Shown here: positions 35,242 to 48,000 of the stretch, piece after piece
Layout: every line of letters starts with the position of its first letter
How positions within the stretch are numbered: position 1 is the first letter of the stretch
DNA from: Silene conica
Taxonomy: Eukaryota > Streptophyta > Magnoliopsida > Caryophyllales > Caryophyllaceae
DNA: 64,000 nucleotides
Direction: 5' to 3'
Assembly: GCA_029255685.2 (NCBI GenBank)
Contig: CM055311.2
Span: forward strand, 60,353,048 to 60,417,047
Made by a program: the position numbers and the translations under genes
Notes under the pieces: generated by a model
What the model was told of the DNA's origin: nothing
Databases searched by the model: none
The model's input: only the letters and a program-made list of their open reading frames with translations

Positions 35242-35389
35242 TTGATTGCTTGGTATTCTTGAAGACTGCAAGGCCATGTTCCCGTTTTTTCATTGTCTTA
35301 GTTTTTCTTTTATTCCTAGGTCCTTAAATGTTGTAGCTCATAATCTGGCCCAAGAGGCCTTGTTGTGATCCTACCTGTTTTACCCATTG

Positions 35390-35425
<36 letters not shown>
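35242..35425 (+). mobile_element. PolyA-tailed retro-insertion with 13-bp duplication
   Basis: AAGTTTGATTGCT occurs immediately left (35228-35241 region) and right (from about 35424) of a 150-base unit ending in over 30 A. The unit has no frame. It is a short LINE 3' fragment, SINE or processed transcript moved by LINE machinery. Confidence 0.8.
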
Positions 35426-35429
<4 letters not shown>

Positions 35430-35739
35430 GATTGCTCAGGAGTTTGAAGCTCTCAGTGCCACTATAATATATATACTTTTATTTTTCTTCTAAAAATGCC
35501 ATTATGAATTATTATTTTCTATTATTGCCCCTTTATAATGTATTTTACTTATCTCATTGCCATTAGGTAACATTTTATCTACTTAGCCGGTAAACTAAAT
35601 CTAAACTTTATAATTAATTAATTAATAATATTAAAAAAAAATTCTAAAGAAAGATTTTGCGTATGATATATGAGGATATGCTATGTAGTGCAAGATTAAA
35701 TAATATTAAACAAAACCCCTAATGAATCAACACAAATTC

Positions 35740-35925
35740 TCATTGAAGACGGACAAACTATCTGTCACAAGCTGGAGACGGATAGTGTCCCTCTCAGAAA
35801 ATGCAAGTGGGATGATCATGAAATGCTCCATTTAGCCTCACTTATTCTCCCACTTGCATTGTTGTGAGAGGAATACTATCCGTCTTCAACTTGTGACGGA
35901 TAGTATCCGTCTTCAGCAAGACTCT
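35740..35925. mobile_element. MITE with GAAGACGGA arms
   Basis: Left CATTGAAGACGGACAAACTATCTGTCAC and right GTGACGGATAGTATCCGTCTTCAGC are inverted repeats, with a second inner pair around TCCCACTTGCA. Noncoding. Confidence 0.7.
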
Positions 35926-36002
35926 TTGATAAATCAATTGTTTCCTGAGATTTCTGCGTACAATATTAAACAAAGCCCCTAACCTCCGTCAATCCCTCTT
36001 CA

Positions 36003-36198
36003 ACTCCTAAATCAACTGATTTGTGACGGGCATATCCGTCACAAGTTTGCGACGGGTTAAGTATTAATCATGGGATATATAAGACAAAAGCATAGTGCAT
36101 TGTGAGTAGCAAACTGGTTTGTCTTATCTACCTACGTGAGTAAAATTTGACCCGTCGCAAACTTGTGAGGATATACCTGTAGCAAATAAGACTTGCTG
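36003..36198. mobile_element. MITE with TTTGCGACGGGT arms
   Basis: CACAAGTTTGCGACGGGT at about 36039 and its complement ACCCGTCGCAAACTTGTG at about 36150 flank a 100-base centre. It is related in style to the preceding MITE. Confidence 0.65.
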
Positions 36199-37267
36199 AA
36201 CTTAATTAATTCTAATAATGCTTGGTAACCTTCTATTGCAGGTAAAGCAAATATGAAATGGCATAAGGGAAGTAAAACAAATTTTAGAGGGGTACTAATA
36301 AAAAAAAAATTCTATAATGGCAATAATAGAAAAAATGAAATTTTATGATGGCAATGAAACTAGAAATTAATTATGAACAATCAGGAAATTATGAACAATG
36401 TATATTAACAGACAATCTGATTAGGGGATGAAAAATGTGAGTATTTGTTCAATCTTTCACCATAGTTATTTAATTATAGTATTCACTGAAAGCAATACAA
36501 ACCCAGAAATTGTATTTGTTCAATATTTACCATAGTATTCACTGAAAGTAATACAAACCGAGAAATTGTATTTGTTCAAAGATCCAACCCATGAAACATG
36601 TATTTTTTAGAGTGAAAAGAATCAATCTTTCACCATAGTTATGTTAATTATTCACTGAAAACAATGAAAATTCAGAAATTGTAACAGTTTAAAGATTAAA
36701 ACCCATGAAACAGTAAGTTTTTGGATTTGATTGTATTGATTTATGAAATCATTTCTTCGAATTTCGGCATCAACCGATGAACTACATGTAGTATAAAGAT
36801 CGTATTTTAGTGTCAGAAGTCAAAAGTCAAAATGGTACCTTTGATTTTAGGTTTGAAGGGATTGGCGGCATGCAACATCCACTGGCGGCAGGCGGCAAGG
36901 GTGACAGGTGGCAAGAGATTTTCTTTTTAGGGTTTGTGAAGGTTTGGGTGTCAGAGAACAATTAGATTTGAGAAGTGTAAATTAGAATTGAGTATTTGAG
37001 GCACAGTCCAGCACTCCAGCGGAATTCAGATTTTTTTTAAAAATACTAAAAACGGGCCTTAGGGGTTAGATAAATATATCATTTTTTATGTCTATGAGAA
37101 CATGTTTATTTAATTTGTTAATTTGAAATTGTGTCAACCGATCCGACATAGATTGATCAAAACAAACACTTAAAGTATGTGACATCAATTGAATCTCCCC
37201 AATATAACAAACATCGCTATTTTTGTTTTATTGTTTAACCTCACAATTATGGCAGAGTATAATTTTG

Positions 37268-37714
37268 ATGAGGTACTTGGGTTATGTTTGCCGAGTCATT
37301 TCAGGTACCTAATTTGGTCAAATTAGTTTATTTAATTAAAAATTCCAGGTACCTTATTTTTCCGTAAGCGTTTGGCAAGTAAATTATTTAATCAAATAAG
37401 CTACCTGAAATTAAATGTTATCTAGAGTAGCATTTGATATTTCAGGTACCTGATTTACTTTTGTTTTACTTTTTTGGCCCTTAAATTTATACTATTAAAT
37501 AATTATCATATATTTTTAAGTCATCTCATCATCAAAATCAGATACATTTTCAGTTAGTTTGTCAAACACTTTTTTACATAATCAGCTAGTTTATCAGTTC
37601 GTAATTTTCAACTACCTTATCAATTACCTTTTCAGGTTTCAGTTACCTTTTTAGTTTTCAGCTACCTTTTCAGGTTTCAGCTACATTTTCAGTTAGTTTT
37701 ACCAAACAAAGCCT
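37268..37714. mobile_element. MITE rich in CAGGTACC/AGCTACC
   Basis: GGGTTATGTTTGCCGAG at the left and, reversed, GGCTTTGTTTGGTAAAAC at the right suggest inverted ends. The interior repeats CAGGTACCT, CTACCTGAAA and CAGCTACCTTTTCAGG. Confidence 0.55.
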
Positions 37715-38395
37715 TACGCGTGTATGTGGAAGCACAAATTTTTGTCTAAGATGGGTTTGTGCGTCTTAACCTTAAGACGGGTCAAATAATAACTTGGATC
37801 GACAAAACAAAAGATAGATTCATAGGGATTAGAAAATAATTGTCCTATCTAACCAAGTTATGTACAAGTTGACCCGTTTTTTTAAGAGGTATATACATAT
37901 ATCACTCTTAAGAGAAACCAATTGGAAAAATAGTTACAAAATATCACATCACTTTTGTTGTGATCGAAATTTTTGAATACGTATCTTGAAAAGGCAAATC
38001 TATAGAGTCACATTATATAACAATTATGTAGTGTATATTTATACTCCGCAAAATTTTGATAATAACAAAGTTTTTAAAAGTTGCGTGTGTTTAGTATTAA
38101 ATTTCCTAAATCATAAATTAAGGTTGAAGCAAGATGTTATAATGATTCTTCGTAGAAACATTTTCTTAAGATATGAAAGTCAATTTTCTCATAATAACAA
38201 TGATTAAAAAAGCATGCTCGTACAATTTGCACGGTTTTAAAACTATTCTTATTTTAAACACAAGTTCTCGTGTAAGACGAAAGTATCCGTCTTAAGCTTC
38301 AAACAGACCAAATAATGACTCATTTGCATAGATAAAACAAACTTATTTATCTTCCCTAAACTTTTTCATTTTTGTCTTATTCATACAAACTTAGG

Positions 38396-39005
38396 AGGGG
38401 TTTGGTTAGAGGAAGGGAAAGGGAAATGAAATAAGAAAGGGTAAGAGGGGGAAATGAAAGAGATTACCTAAAACTTAATTGGTTTTTTGGTTACACCAAG
38501 AAAGGGAACTAATTGTCCACTTGCACTCACTCCTACCACTAACACACCACCACAATCAATCACTTATCTACTGGCGGCGGTGATGGTGGTGGAGGTGTCA
38601 TGGCGGTGGTGGTGGTGGGGGTGTCATGGCGGTGGTGGCGATGGTTGTGGTAGAGATGTCATGGCAGTGACGGTGGTGGTGGTGACACTGGTCACAACGG
38701 TGATGGGGGTGGGGTGTCATGATAGTGATGGTGGTGGGGTGTCACGACGGTGGTGGTGGTGGGGGTGTCATGACAGTGGTGGCGATGGTAGTGGTAGGGG
38801 TGTTGGCGGCGGTGGGGGTAGAGTAATGGTGGTGGTTTAATGGTGGCTATTGTGGTAGTAGTTGTAAGTTTGGTGGTACGTGAACAGAGGGGTTGAGGGT
38901 AATAAAGGTAATGATATCTCATACTCTAGAAGATTGGGTAAAGAATTAGATGGATTAAAGGGTAAGGAAAGAGTTTCATTACCTTTGTTTGTGTCAAAAA
39001 AACAC
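38396..39005. mobile_element. MITE with an internal GGTGGT minisatellite
   Basis: Left GGAGGGGTTTGGTTAGAGG and right (reversed) CTTTGGTTGGTGTTTTTTTG are imperfect inverted ends. The centre (38570-38860) is a minisatellite of GGTGGTGGTGGGGGTGTCAT-like units, the source of a Gly/Trp/Val chance frame. Confidence 0.6.
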
Positions 39006-39024
39006 CAACCAAAGAAAAATGAGT

Positions 39025-41113
39025 AATTTTAGCCGATTAGTAAACGTAGTCGGCGTTTTTCATAAAAATTACGTTCCTTGCCCTTGGCCTCTCACTCTCA
39101 CTCTCACATTTTCTCACTTCTCAATAAACAACAACAACACAATCAACATCAATCCTTCACCACCACCTAACCCCCACCGTACGTTGTACCCTACCACTCA
39201 ACCGCACCACCTTGCTGCACCACCACGCCGTTAATTACAGGTATGTTTTTTTTCCCTCCTTTTTTTTCGAAATTTTCTGATTTATTGTAAAATTAATGTT
39301 TCAAAGGTTGAATTGATTCTAAAATAAATTTGTAATTGATATATATAGATAAGAATATATGTTTAATAGCTTCAAATTAGTTAAAAATGTGGTTTTGGAA
39401 TGAGTAATTTGTTCGTATATGTGAAAATTTCAATTAGGTAGTAATTTGTTCGATTTTAGTTATAATTTGTTGTTTAGTTCATGAATTGAAATGTACTTGT
39501 TGTTAATTAGGTTAGTTGTTGCATTGAAATGTTGTTAATTGTTGAATGAATGGTGTATTTGGTCGAATTTCTGGGTAATTTCTGGGTTGGGGTTGCGAAT
39601 TCTGGGTAGTCCATGAAGAGTATCGTCCAACCTTGGGATGGCAACGGGCCGGATCTGGATAGGGTTCAATAATATAGGATCCAGATCCAGATCCGTTTTT
39701 GACAGTAGGATCCCGATTCGACCCGGATTCGACGGGGTCCAAAAAGGTCAGATCCAGATCCGGACCTACGGATCCGGGTAGGATCCGGGTTATCCGCGGG
39801 TCCCATGTAAAAAAAAGAAAAAAAGAATTTGTGACTGGTGATGGATACAGTGGAAAAAGACGCTAGCTCTAGTTCAGCACCAAGAGGAAAAAAGAATGTG
39901 TGTCTGCTTTATGTACAACTGACTGTTTTGATGTTTACTGTAGACTCTACAGAAACAACTTGAAATCTTGAGGCAACAACAACTGGAAAAAGGCACTAGC
40001 TCTAGTTCAGCACCAAGAGATAGTAATGTTGAAAATGCTACTTCAACTTCAGATGCTACATCATTCACAAATATGGATCCCACAAATTTGTGAGTGGTGA
40101 TGAATACAGTGGAAAAAGCCATATATGCAATAGTTTGTTTGCTGGTTTTTTTCCAAAGTAATTGAAGATGATTTTCACCATTCTGCCAAATTTCCAAGGG
40201 GATTTTGGTTTTAGGGTTTGGAAGGGTTTGAGATTTTGAGTGTGAGATAACTTGAGAGGCAATTATTTGAGAAATGAAATTAGAAATTTAGAATTGAGGC
40301 CCAGAAGTCCAATAGTTCAGGCGAAATTCCAAAATAATTTGCTATTTTTTTATTTAATATTAAAAACGGGTCTTAGGGTCGGATCCAGGTCTTGTCAACA
40401 AGATCCAGATCCAGATCCGTTTTTAAACTCGTGGATTCAGATCCGATCCAGATTCGACGGGTCCAAATTATAAGGATCCAGATCCGGTCCAGTAGGATCG
40501 GGTCTTACGGATCTAGACCGGATTCATGGTCCGTTGCCATCCCTAGTCTAACGTGGGTTGAATTGGAACGACAATCTTCATCGTCTGACCTGGGTTGGAC
40601 CATTGGTGCGGATGTTGATATTCATCGTCTGACTATGGGTGGGGGGCCATAAGAATCTTCGTCTAATCATGGTGCGAACGTCAATGTTCTTTGTCTTGCC
40701 ATGGTTTCGACATTAATTGTTACCGTTTAACTATGGTCAGATGTTGAATGTCAATATCTGGCCATGGTATGAACAATGATGTTCTACCTTTCGACCATGG
40801 TTCTGTGTCTTTTTTTTAATTGGTTTTGATAGTCGGTAATTTACATTAAGTTAACTCGTTAAATAATGTAATTTCATTTATTTTGTTTGTTTTATTATTT
40901 TCTTAATTTATTGATTAGATTGAATTTGATTCCGACATGAAAATTAGCGAGTTTAGATGATTTGTGTGGTTTTTATTGTTCGGTTTTTTCATGAATTTAC
41001 GGTTTTTCATAAATTTCAGAGAAAATTTTCTAGAGAGATAAAGTGTTCACAAAATATCCAAGGACATTTTCGTCTTTTTTATAAAAAACGCCGATGACGT
41101 TTACTAAAACGCT
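39025..41113. mobile_element. Second TIR element, PMD-element-like, with nested hAT
   Basis: Left AGTAAACGTAGTCGGCG and right (reversed) AGTAAACGTCATCGGCG begin inverted repeats of about 30 bp. As in the element at 29866, a CT/CACC-rich leader ending in a GTATG donor-like site follows the left end, and a block of CCATGG/GTCTGAC-type repeats (40560-40800) precedes the right end. No gene remains. A hAT-like element is inserted at 39635-40547. The right end lies only tens of bases from the host gene's presumed transcript start. Confidence 0.6.
39635..40547. mobile_element. hAT-like non-autonomous element
   Basis: Ends TGGGATGGCAACGGGCC and (reversed) TAGGGATGGCAACGGACC are inverted repeats. The flanks GTCCAAC and GTCTAAC look like a decayed 8-bp duplication. 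The interior has GATCCAGATCC-rich ends and a short piece that resembles the N-terminal Ser/Thr-rich part of hAT transposases (about 39985-40100). Confidence 0.7.
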
Positions 41114-41119
41114 TACTAA

Positions 41120-42011
41120 CCCCGATTTATTTTTCGTTTCCTTTTGTTATAGACCCCAACCAAACCTCCTTTATTGTATTTTAAACCCAAATTACTTACC
41201 AATTTTAAGTTCCATCAAATTAAGAAAAACACCGAGTCACGCATCTCATTTCCTTCGTTATATCACCGCCGGTAACGACTACTACCGGGGAACAACCTCC
41301 TGCAGTACCACCTTTTTTCTCTCTCCAGTTTCAGGTATGAACCCTAATTTTTAGATTTTAGGTTTAATTCCACTTTTTTTAGTTTCATAATTGTTGTGCT
41401 ATTGTGTTTATATTGTAATTTGATGATTGTAAACACAACATGGAGGAATCTAATATGGGAGGATTATTGAATTTTGAATTATGTACGATGTATAGAATTC
41501 GGTTAAGTTGGTATTTAGTAGGGATGCTGTCAATTATCCGATTAGTTGTTCTTTGATTTTGGTTATTCTATATCTGATGATTGTAAATTCATGTTATTGT
41601 TCACGACTTCTAATCTAATCTGTGTTTTACCCGATTGAGTGCACAAGTTCAAGACTAGTTAGATTCATTTGTGGTATTAGGTTGATAGACAAATATTTTT
41701 GCTGCAATTCTATTGTACGGCGATCTTTACGGTGTTTATTGGCAAAAAGTGACCATTCTGAAAAAAATCGTCATTTTACCCAAAATAATGATTATTGACC
41801 AAATAAGTGGTCACATTTATCTGGTCGCACGTACAATAGAATTTCTGATATTTTTGTAGTCACATTAATGTCATTTTTAAAAAAAAACCAATATAGTAAT
41901 GCATTGTATTTATATGACATATGATGTGGCTGTATTTCTTTGGCTTTTGCAGCGGGCTAACTTCAGGAAGACATTATGACAGATTGACAGTGTAGATATT
42001 ATTCTTTAAGC
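41120..42011 (+). promoter_or_regulatory. Upstream and 5' untranslated region of the TKI1-like gene
   Basis: CT-rich leader-like sequence ends in TTTCAG|GTATGA at 41334/41335. A first intron runs to TTTTGCAG at 41952, and the next exon carries the start codon at 42012. A 5' UTR intron is inferred from these sites. The transcript start is not resolved. Confidence 0.6.
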
Positions 42012-45000
42012 ATGGAGGAAAATTCGTGTTTACGATGCAATGAACAAAATCTTTCTGATACCGATGGTGATCATGATGGAAACTCTCCTTTAATACCCTC
42101 CTCATCTGATAATGTGGTGTCTTCTCAGCCGGGTATGTTTTAATCTAGTTTATCTTTTGAATTGAAAGAAAACATGGTTTGGTTGTCATCTTGAATGTTT
42201 GAACTGCAGCAAAAAGACCAACACGACAGTGGGCTGCATGGACACGAGAGGAGGAAGAATGTTTCTTCACTGCATTGCGACAAGTTGGCAAGGCAAGCGT
42301 TTTTCCATACATTGTATGATTTGCATCATAATGCAGATCTAAGTTAGATGATAACTGGAATTTTTCACTTCATAATTGCAGAATTTTCAAAAGATTACAT
42401 GTCGTGTACAGAGTAAAAACAAGGATCAGGTGGCTCAATTACTTCATTATTATCGTTCGCAAGTTACTGCTTACGTAGACTACAAACTTTGACAAAGTAT
42501 AGTTGCTGTTTTTGTACTAATCAGGTCAGACATTATTACTACCGTCTTGTGCGACGTATGAACAAATTGTTGGGTCCTGACTTATGTTTAGATGCCAAAA
42601 ATTCCAAAGATACTAATGCTGCCATGTTGCGCTGGTAATGATTCTAGTTCACCTCCTTGCTTTGTGTAGTTTTATTGATGCTTTATTTGTAAGATGTTTG
42701 AAGGCTACTAGTCTACTACCGTGAGTGCCTTCTTTTTCCTTGTAACAGTGTTATTTATTACATCACACAGAATGAATCATCTAAAAACTAGATGAACGTT
42801 TTTACTTCTGAAATGGGTAGATGAACCTATGGTACCAGTTAGTTCTTATATAGTATTGGGCATTATAGAAATTGCAATATTTATCATGTAGTTTGCCTAC
42901 TTACATAGAGGGCCATTGAAAGGCTGGAATTTTACGCCTTTAAACGAACATGCAAACATATAGTAAGGCAGGCTTTACAATTCTTAATATATGCGCTACT
43001 CAAGTTTGTTGCTAGGCCTTACGAATGAGTGTGCTGCGCTGTGTCGTCTTGCTTTCTACAATCTTACTTCCGCTAGAAGTCATTATTTCTGTCATGCTGA
43101 GAACCATCCCGGATTAGTTAAAAAAAGCCCCGTTATTATGCCGGACTATGTGAGGATTATCTTTGCTTTATCAGAATTCCATATTTTTGCTTTAAAGCTT
43201 TATGACGCACTGTGGGTAAATTGTAATCTTATAAATTCCATGACATATAAACTTACCCCTCTGTTTGTAAGAGGCGGTGAAAGGTGACTCCATTAGATTT
43301 ACAGTTAAGTGGTATTTGAGGCCGTGGGTTAAGACTTTGGATTCTTTAGTTGACAGCCAATCTTTGTACATGTAGGAAATATCTTCAGTTGTTTGTTTAT
43401 TGATTTATTGTTCTCATAAAAATTTATCAAGCTTTAATCAATGAATCAAATAAGTCTTTGCCTTTTTTCTCTACCAGCATATAATGCATGTATTTTGTAT
43501 GTTGACTTCAAGTTTTATTATGCAAAGAATGGTTTTAGGTAATGCTTCTTTAACAAAATGTTATTGGAAAACATATGATAGAGTGAGCGATGGGTGGTAC
43601 CGGGATTACTTTAGCATAGAATTACTAAATATAGGGTTTACTTTGTTAATAATCTGAAAATTATTTCATGGCGATACCTTCCTAATTTGTGATTTCTGGG
43701 GGATGATTGATGAGTGGGTGATATAAGAAAAATGTAAAAGGGCCATTAATATGACTTTTTGTTTTGCATGGAAGGAGCAAAGAATTAGTAGAATTTATTT
43801 GGAGAGTTGAGCGAGTAAGCCTTCTTTAGCATGCTGAATAAAAATATCATCTGTGCCTGCCTTTTGTTTGGTAGGGTAGGGTGATGAGCTCTCATGTAAC
43901 AAGTGAACATTGGATGTGTTGAGAAGTTTATTTGACGGTGTATCTAAACATATATAGTATTTGGACGTAAGCTGACAAATTTAAATAGTAGGTTGAAATT
44001 GTTGTGCGTTGGTACCTTAATGACCCTAATAACTTAATAAATGGCAGGCTGAAATGGAAAGCTAGCTTTTATTTCCGATTTTCTGTAGGTGAAATAATAC
44101 CGGCGTAGTTTTTTGAGTTTGTTTAAGGTCTAAGAAAGATGCACCACATGGAATTTAGTATCTGAAAAGTGTATGGGCTAAACCAAGATTGTAGAGCTCC
44201 TCTAGCTTTTCATTCTCTGGTATTTTAGTTCTACAGAGCAGTAGTATTGTTATAATGAGATATATCAGTTACAGGACACCCATATACAAAAAGAATGTGA
44301 CGCTTGCATTCGGCTAGGAGAATCTAGCACGGTTACAGTTCCAATTGTCACATCTTTGAAACAAAAAAATCAAGGATTTGGGGATATGTTTTTGAAGGTT
44401 TCAAAATCTGAATTTGGTCTTGACCATTTTCTTCTGTTTTTTGCTCTTTTCTTTTTTTTCCAATTCTAGCTGGATTTTTGTTACGTCCTCTTTCTCCGTT
44501 TTCCTTAGGCTGTGTTATTATATCTTTCTTTAGCGATACATTTATTGAACGTAGATATAATATGAGACTATCAGTACACCAACCACATCATGTTTGATGA
44601 AGATTTATATATTAATTCATATCTGAAACAAATTAAAATAAAATTAAAACCGCCAAATCCAATTTTTTTTTTTTAAAAAAAATCAAGTTTAACAGCTAAC
44701 CCTGCCAACTTTAAAAATCATTCACTCATCATTGATGATGCTTGTTTGGATATTATTTTTTAAAAAAATTGTTGTAATATTGTACCATAAAGGCATGTTC
44801 TTGAATTATGAAGAACATGAAGGAGAATGAATAGATGGCGTCTCCTCATTTGCATGGAGGTTTTCCTGGTTAAACTCAGAAAAAAATATTAATTTGGTGC
44901 ATTTCCTTTCGCACTTCTTAAACATGGGCATTTAACACTTGAGAAAAGAAGTGACATGTTTTGGAATGAATTGGACAAACAAGGAATGTTGAAATTACTC

Positions 45001-48000
45001 AGTATTTATAAGAAACCAATTGTTTTTAAATGTTAAATTTCTAGGATGTTATGATTTATTCAGAGGCTTTATGGTAAAGAGGATGTGAGATGATGCATGA
45101 CGTGAGGTGCTGTGGTATGAAGAATTGAAGAGAATCTAGAGATATAAATGTCATGCACGACGAGACATGTGTTGTAAAAATTAAAGTAGATAGTCATTCA
45201 GTTGTGGGATAAATTAGGCTTGATATCAAGTGTCCTCTCATGAATTTATTGTGCTGCTTAGTGGCTAATTTGTATTTCCTGATGCTGATACTCATGTAGA
45301 AGACAAGATGAATGTCCAGAGTTCTATCTTTTTGTTGATTGCAATTTTGTAAAAGTTGTAATAGCAAATTTGATATTCATTATTCTTTTAGGTAATGGCC
45401 AAAGGTCTGGGGTAACTTTACATGGATTTTCCATTTTATGGAAGCTCTATGTATATTATTGTTTGTCATCACCAATACTGCTAGTACCCACTTATGTGAT
45501 ATATGGTAATGTAAGTGGTAGAAACAAACAAATGCTAGTGGGAGTACTACCAGGAACAAATTCTTACCATTCTCTCTACTATTTTTGCTGTTGTTGCAGT
45601 GTTACAACGTTCTTGGAACTTCTTTAATGTTTTCCTTATTGTGCCAGGTGGTCTTTGTTGGAAAAGTACAGCTGTAAAGCTTCTAAGCTTCATCTGAAGC
45701 CACGTAGGTTCAAAATTTTTGTAGAGGCCCTGGTTAGTGTATTTAAGCTGTTGTCATAAAAATAAGTTTTCAAGTTCTGCGCACAATTTTAGCTTTAGTA
45801 TCTCCCTGGTTACCTGTAGGAACATCAACTTCTGAAGGATAAGAAAAGGAATGTAAAGAAACAAATGTCTCAAGGGGAAAATTGTTCTGCTCCGACATCT
45901 TCATTTCCACATCAGAACAAGTCATCTGCAAATGATTTGCGGGCTGTTAAAACTATTGCAGCTGATGGTCAGAATGTAGAAAAGGCGGGAAATGGAAAAG
46001 GATCTACAACTCGACGTAGTTCGAGTTTGGGCGTCACAAGAAGTAGCAATAAAGGAGAGTCTTCTCCTACAAAATCGACAAGGCAACGCCGTAAGACTGG
46101 TACACCTACCAACTTATCTTTTGAATTACCCACTTCGATTTTGTAGCTTACTTTTAAATAAACACTTGAGAGGTGGGCTAAATGGCTAGTTAATTTGTCT
46201 GTTCCCTATTTCCGTTTTTCTTTATGTTCTTCCTTCCTGTCATGGTTATTTGTGTATTGAGCCTTTTACTTTATGTACTTCCTTTATTGGTTTCCAACTC
46301 TCGCTAGACTCCGCAAGTCCGGTAATGAATGATGTTTGAGTATCAAAGACCCCTCCTACGATCATGTGTTCTATTCTTTGGTGCCGTACAAGATTAGTAG
46401 TCATGCGCTATTGCACCTATGTAAGAGCGGTAATGGCACTTTGTCTCAATGTTTGTATAATATGTTAGAAAGCGAAGTAAGTCTGGATCTCATCCTTTTC
46501 TTCATCGTGATTTTGCTTATGGGTGGTGAAGATTAACTGGAATTGTACAAGAGCATAGGATTGTTAGGTGGGTAATGGGTTTCTTAACTGGGTTTCTTAC
46601 AATTCATTAAATTGTTTTCTATTAATTGGCATTCTTGTTAATTATCAAATTTAATCAGTTACTAGAAAGGATTGTGAATCAGATAGAATGTGGATCGTAG
46701 AATCACATGTGTGATCGGTGATCCTGATTCCTGACTAGTAGACGTGAAAGAGTGCCACAACGACCCATGAGGTTTCCATGTAATTATTAGGCATATAGAT
46801 TGGTGTACAGCATGCAGTTTTAGGTTGATTGTTGTATTTATTTATGGTCCATTCATGTCCACAGAATTAGCCATTGCGGCCTAATCTCTACTCCGGTACA
46901 TATCGCCTCAATATTGATGCCATTGTTCCAAATACAATGGTCATGAATGCTACACTATAACTAAAGCCCAGTTAGCTTGCATAAAGCTATCTGATTATTT
47001 CAATTTTGTTTTATTGTTATATCAAATTTAAAGAGGACCCATCTGTTTTCCCTAGCTCTTTGGTGGCATTGTTCCAAATAAAACTTTAGTGCAATTATGC
47101 AAAAGATCAAAGAAGAAAGGCAATTTTATGTTCAGTATCTGGTGTACTGAATATACAACTCCAAATATTTTCATGAATTGGGATCAAGGTTGCCTAATTC
47201 TCTTGGAATTCACCACATCTAATAAGTGATATGCTCTTAATAGTGTCTTATTATTCATATATCGCAATGATTGAATATGCTCAGAATGATTTGCGATTGC
47301 TGTTTGCCGATTGCTAGTTTTTAAGCAATTTTAGTAGTTAGATCTTGGTTGCCCTCAGGGGTATTTGGCTATGGTAATCTTTTTGGCCTCCATTTGGGGT
47401 AAGTCTATTGGTACTGTTTAAGTGATTCTCTAAGGTTTGGTCTATGTGGTATTGCTGTTCTCGAAGTCTCTTGATGTATTGAGATCTTAATTGGATTAGT
47501 GTTTGTCAAGTGTCCTTGATTCTTGTCTCAGCCATGATTCTTTTGTTTAGGTGTTTTATCTGCAGCTGCTGTTAAAAGATGGGAAAAGGAGGCAATGGCT
47601 GGTGTCTCCTTGGTAGCTGATGCTGCAGAGCATGTGGAACGTACTTCTGGGGGAAAACAGGCTAACTTTTTAGATGGATTGACTGTGCTATCTGTTCAAG
47701 CAGCTGGTTGTAGCATGGGTATGTTGGTGAATGCTGAGAAACAAATTTCGGCGTTATGATAAGTTTGTATAAAAGCTGATGAGTTTATTATCTGAACTTT
47801 ACAGAGAAAAACGATCCCGGTCCTTCAGGCCAAGTCCAAGCTGCAGAGCATGTAGAACTTACTTCTGGCGGAAAAGAAGCTAACGTTTTAGATGGATTGA
47901 CCGTGCTATCTGTTAAAGCATCTGGTTGTAGCATTGGTATGTTGGTAAATGCTGAGAAACAAAATCCAGTGCCATGATAAGTTTGTATAAAAGTTGATGA

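Larger units (their letters stand above)
34981..37065. mobile_element. hAT-like element remnant (GGGATGGCAACGGGC end)
   Basis: Left end TAGGGATGGCAACGGGC followed by GATCCAGATCC-rich sequence. The right part (about 36830-37065) resembles 40170-40380 of the similar element at 39635-40547, ending in AAAAACGGGCCTTAGGGG without the terminal repeat. Later insertions (a polyA retro-insert and two MITEs) lie inside. No transposase frame remains. Confidence 0.55.

Noticed and set aside
38487-38840. Gly/Trp/Val-rich 117-codon frame
   Set aside because: Produced by a GGTGGT minisatellite in a MITE.
42991-43287. 98-codon frame in intron 4
   Set aside because: No recognisable content and it lies within an intron fixed by conserved flanking exons.
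46091-46146. Exon 6 reading on to a stop at 46146
   Set aside because: The CGCC|GTAAGA donor joins in frame to the next conserved exon, so the read-through tail is intron.
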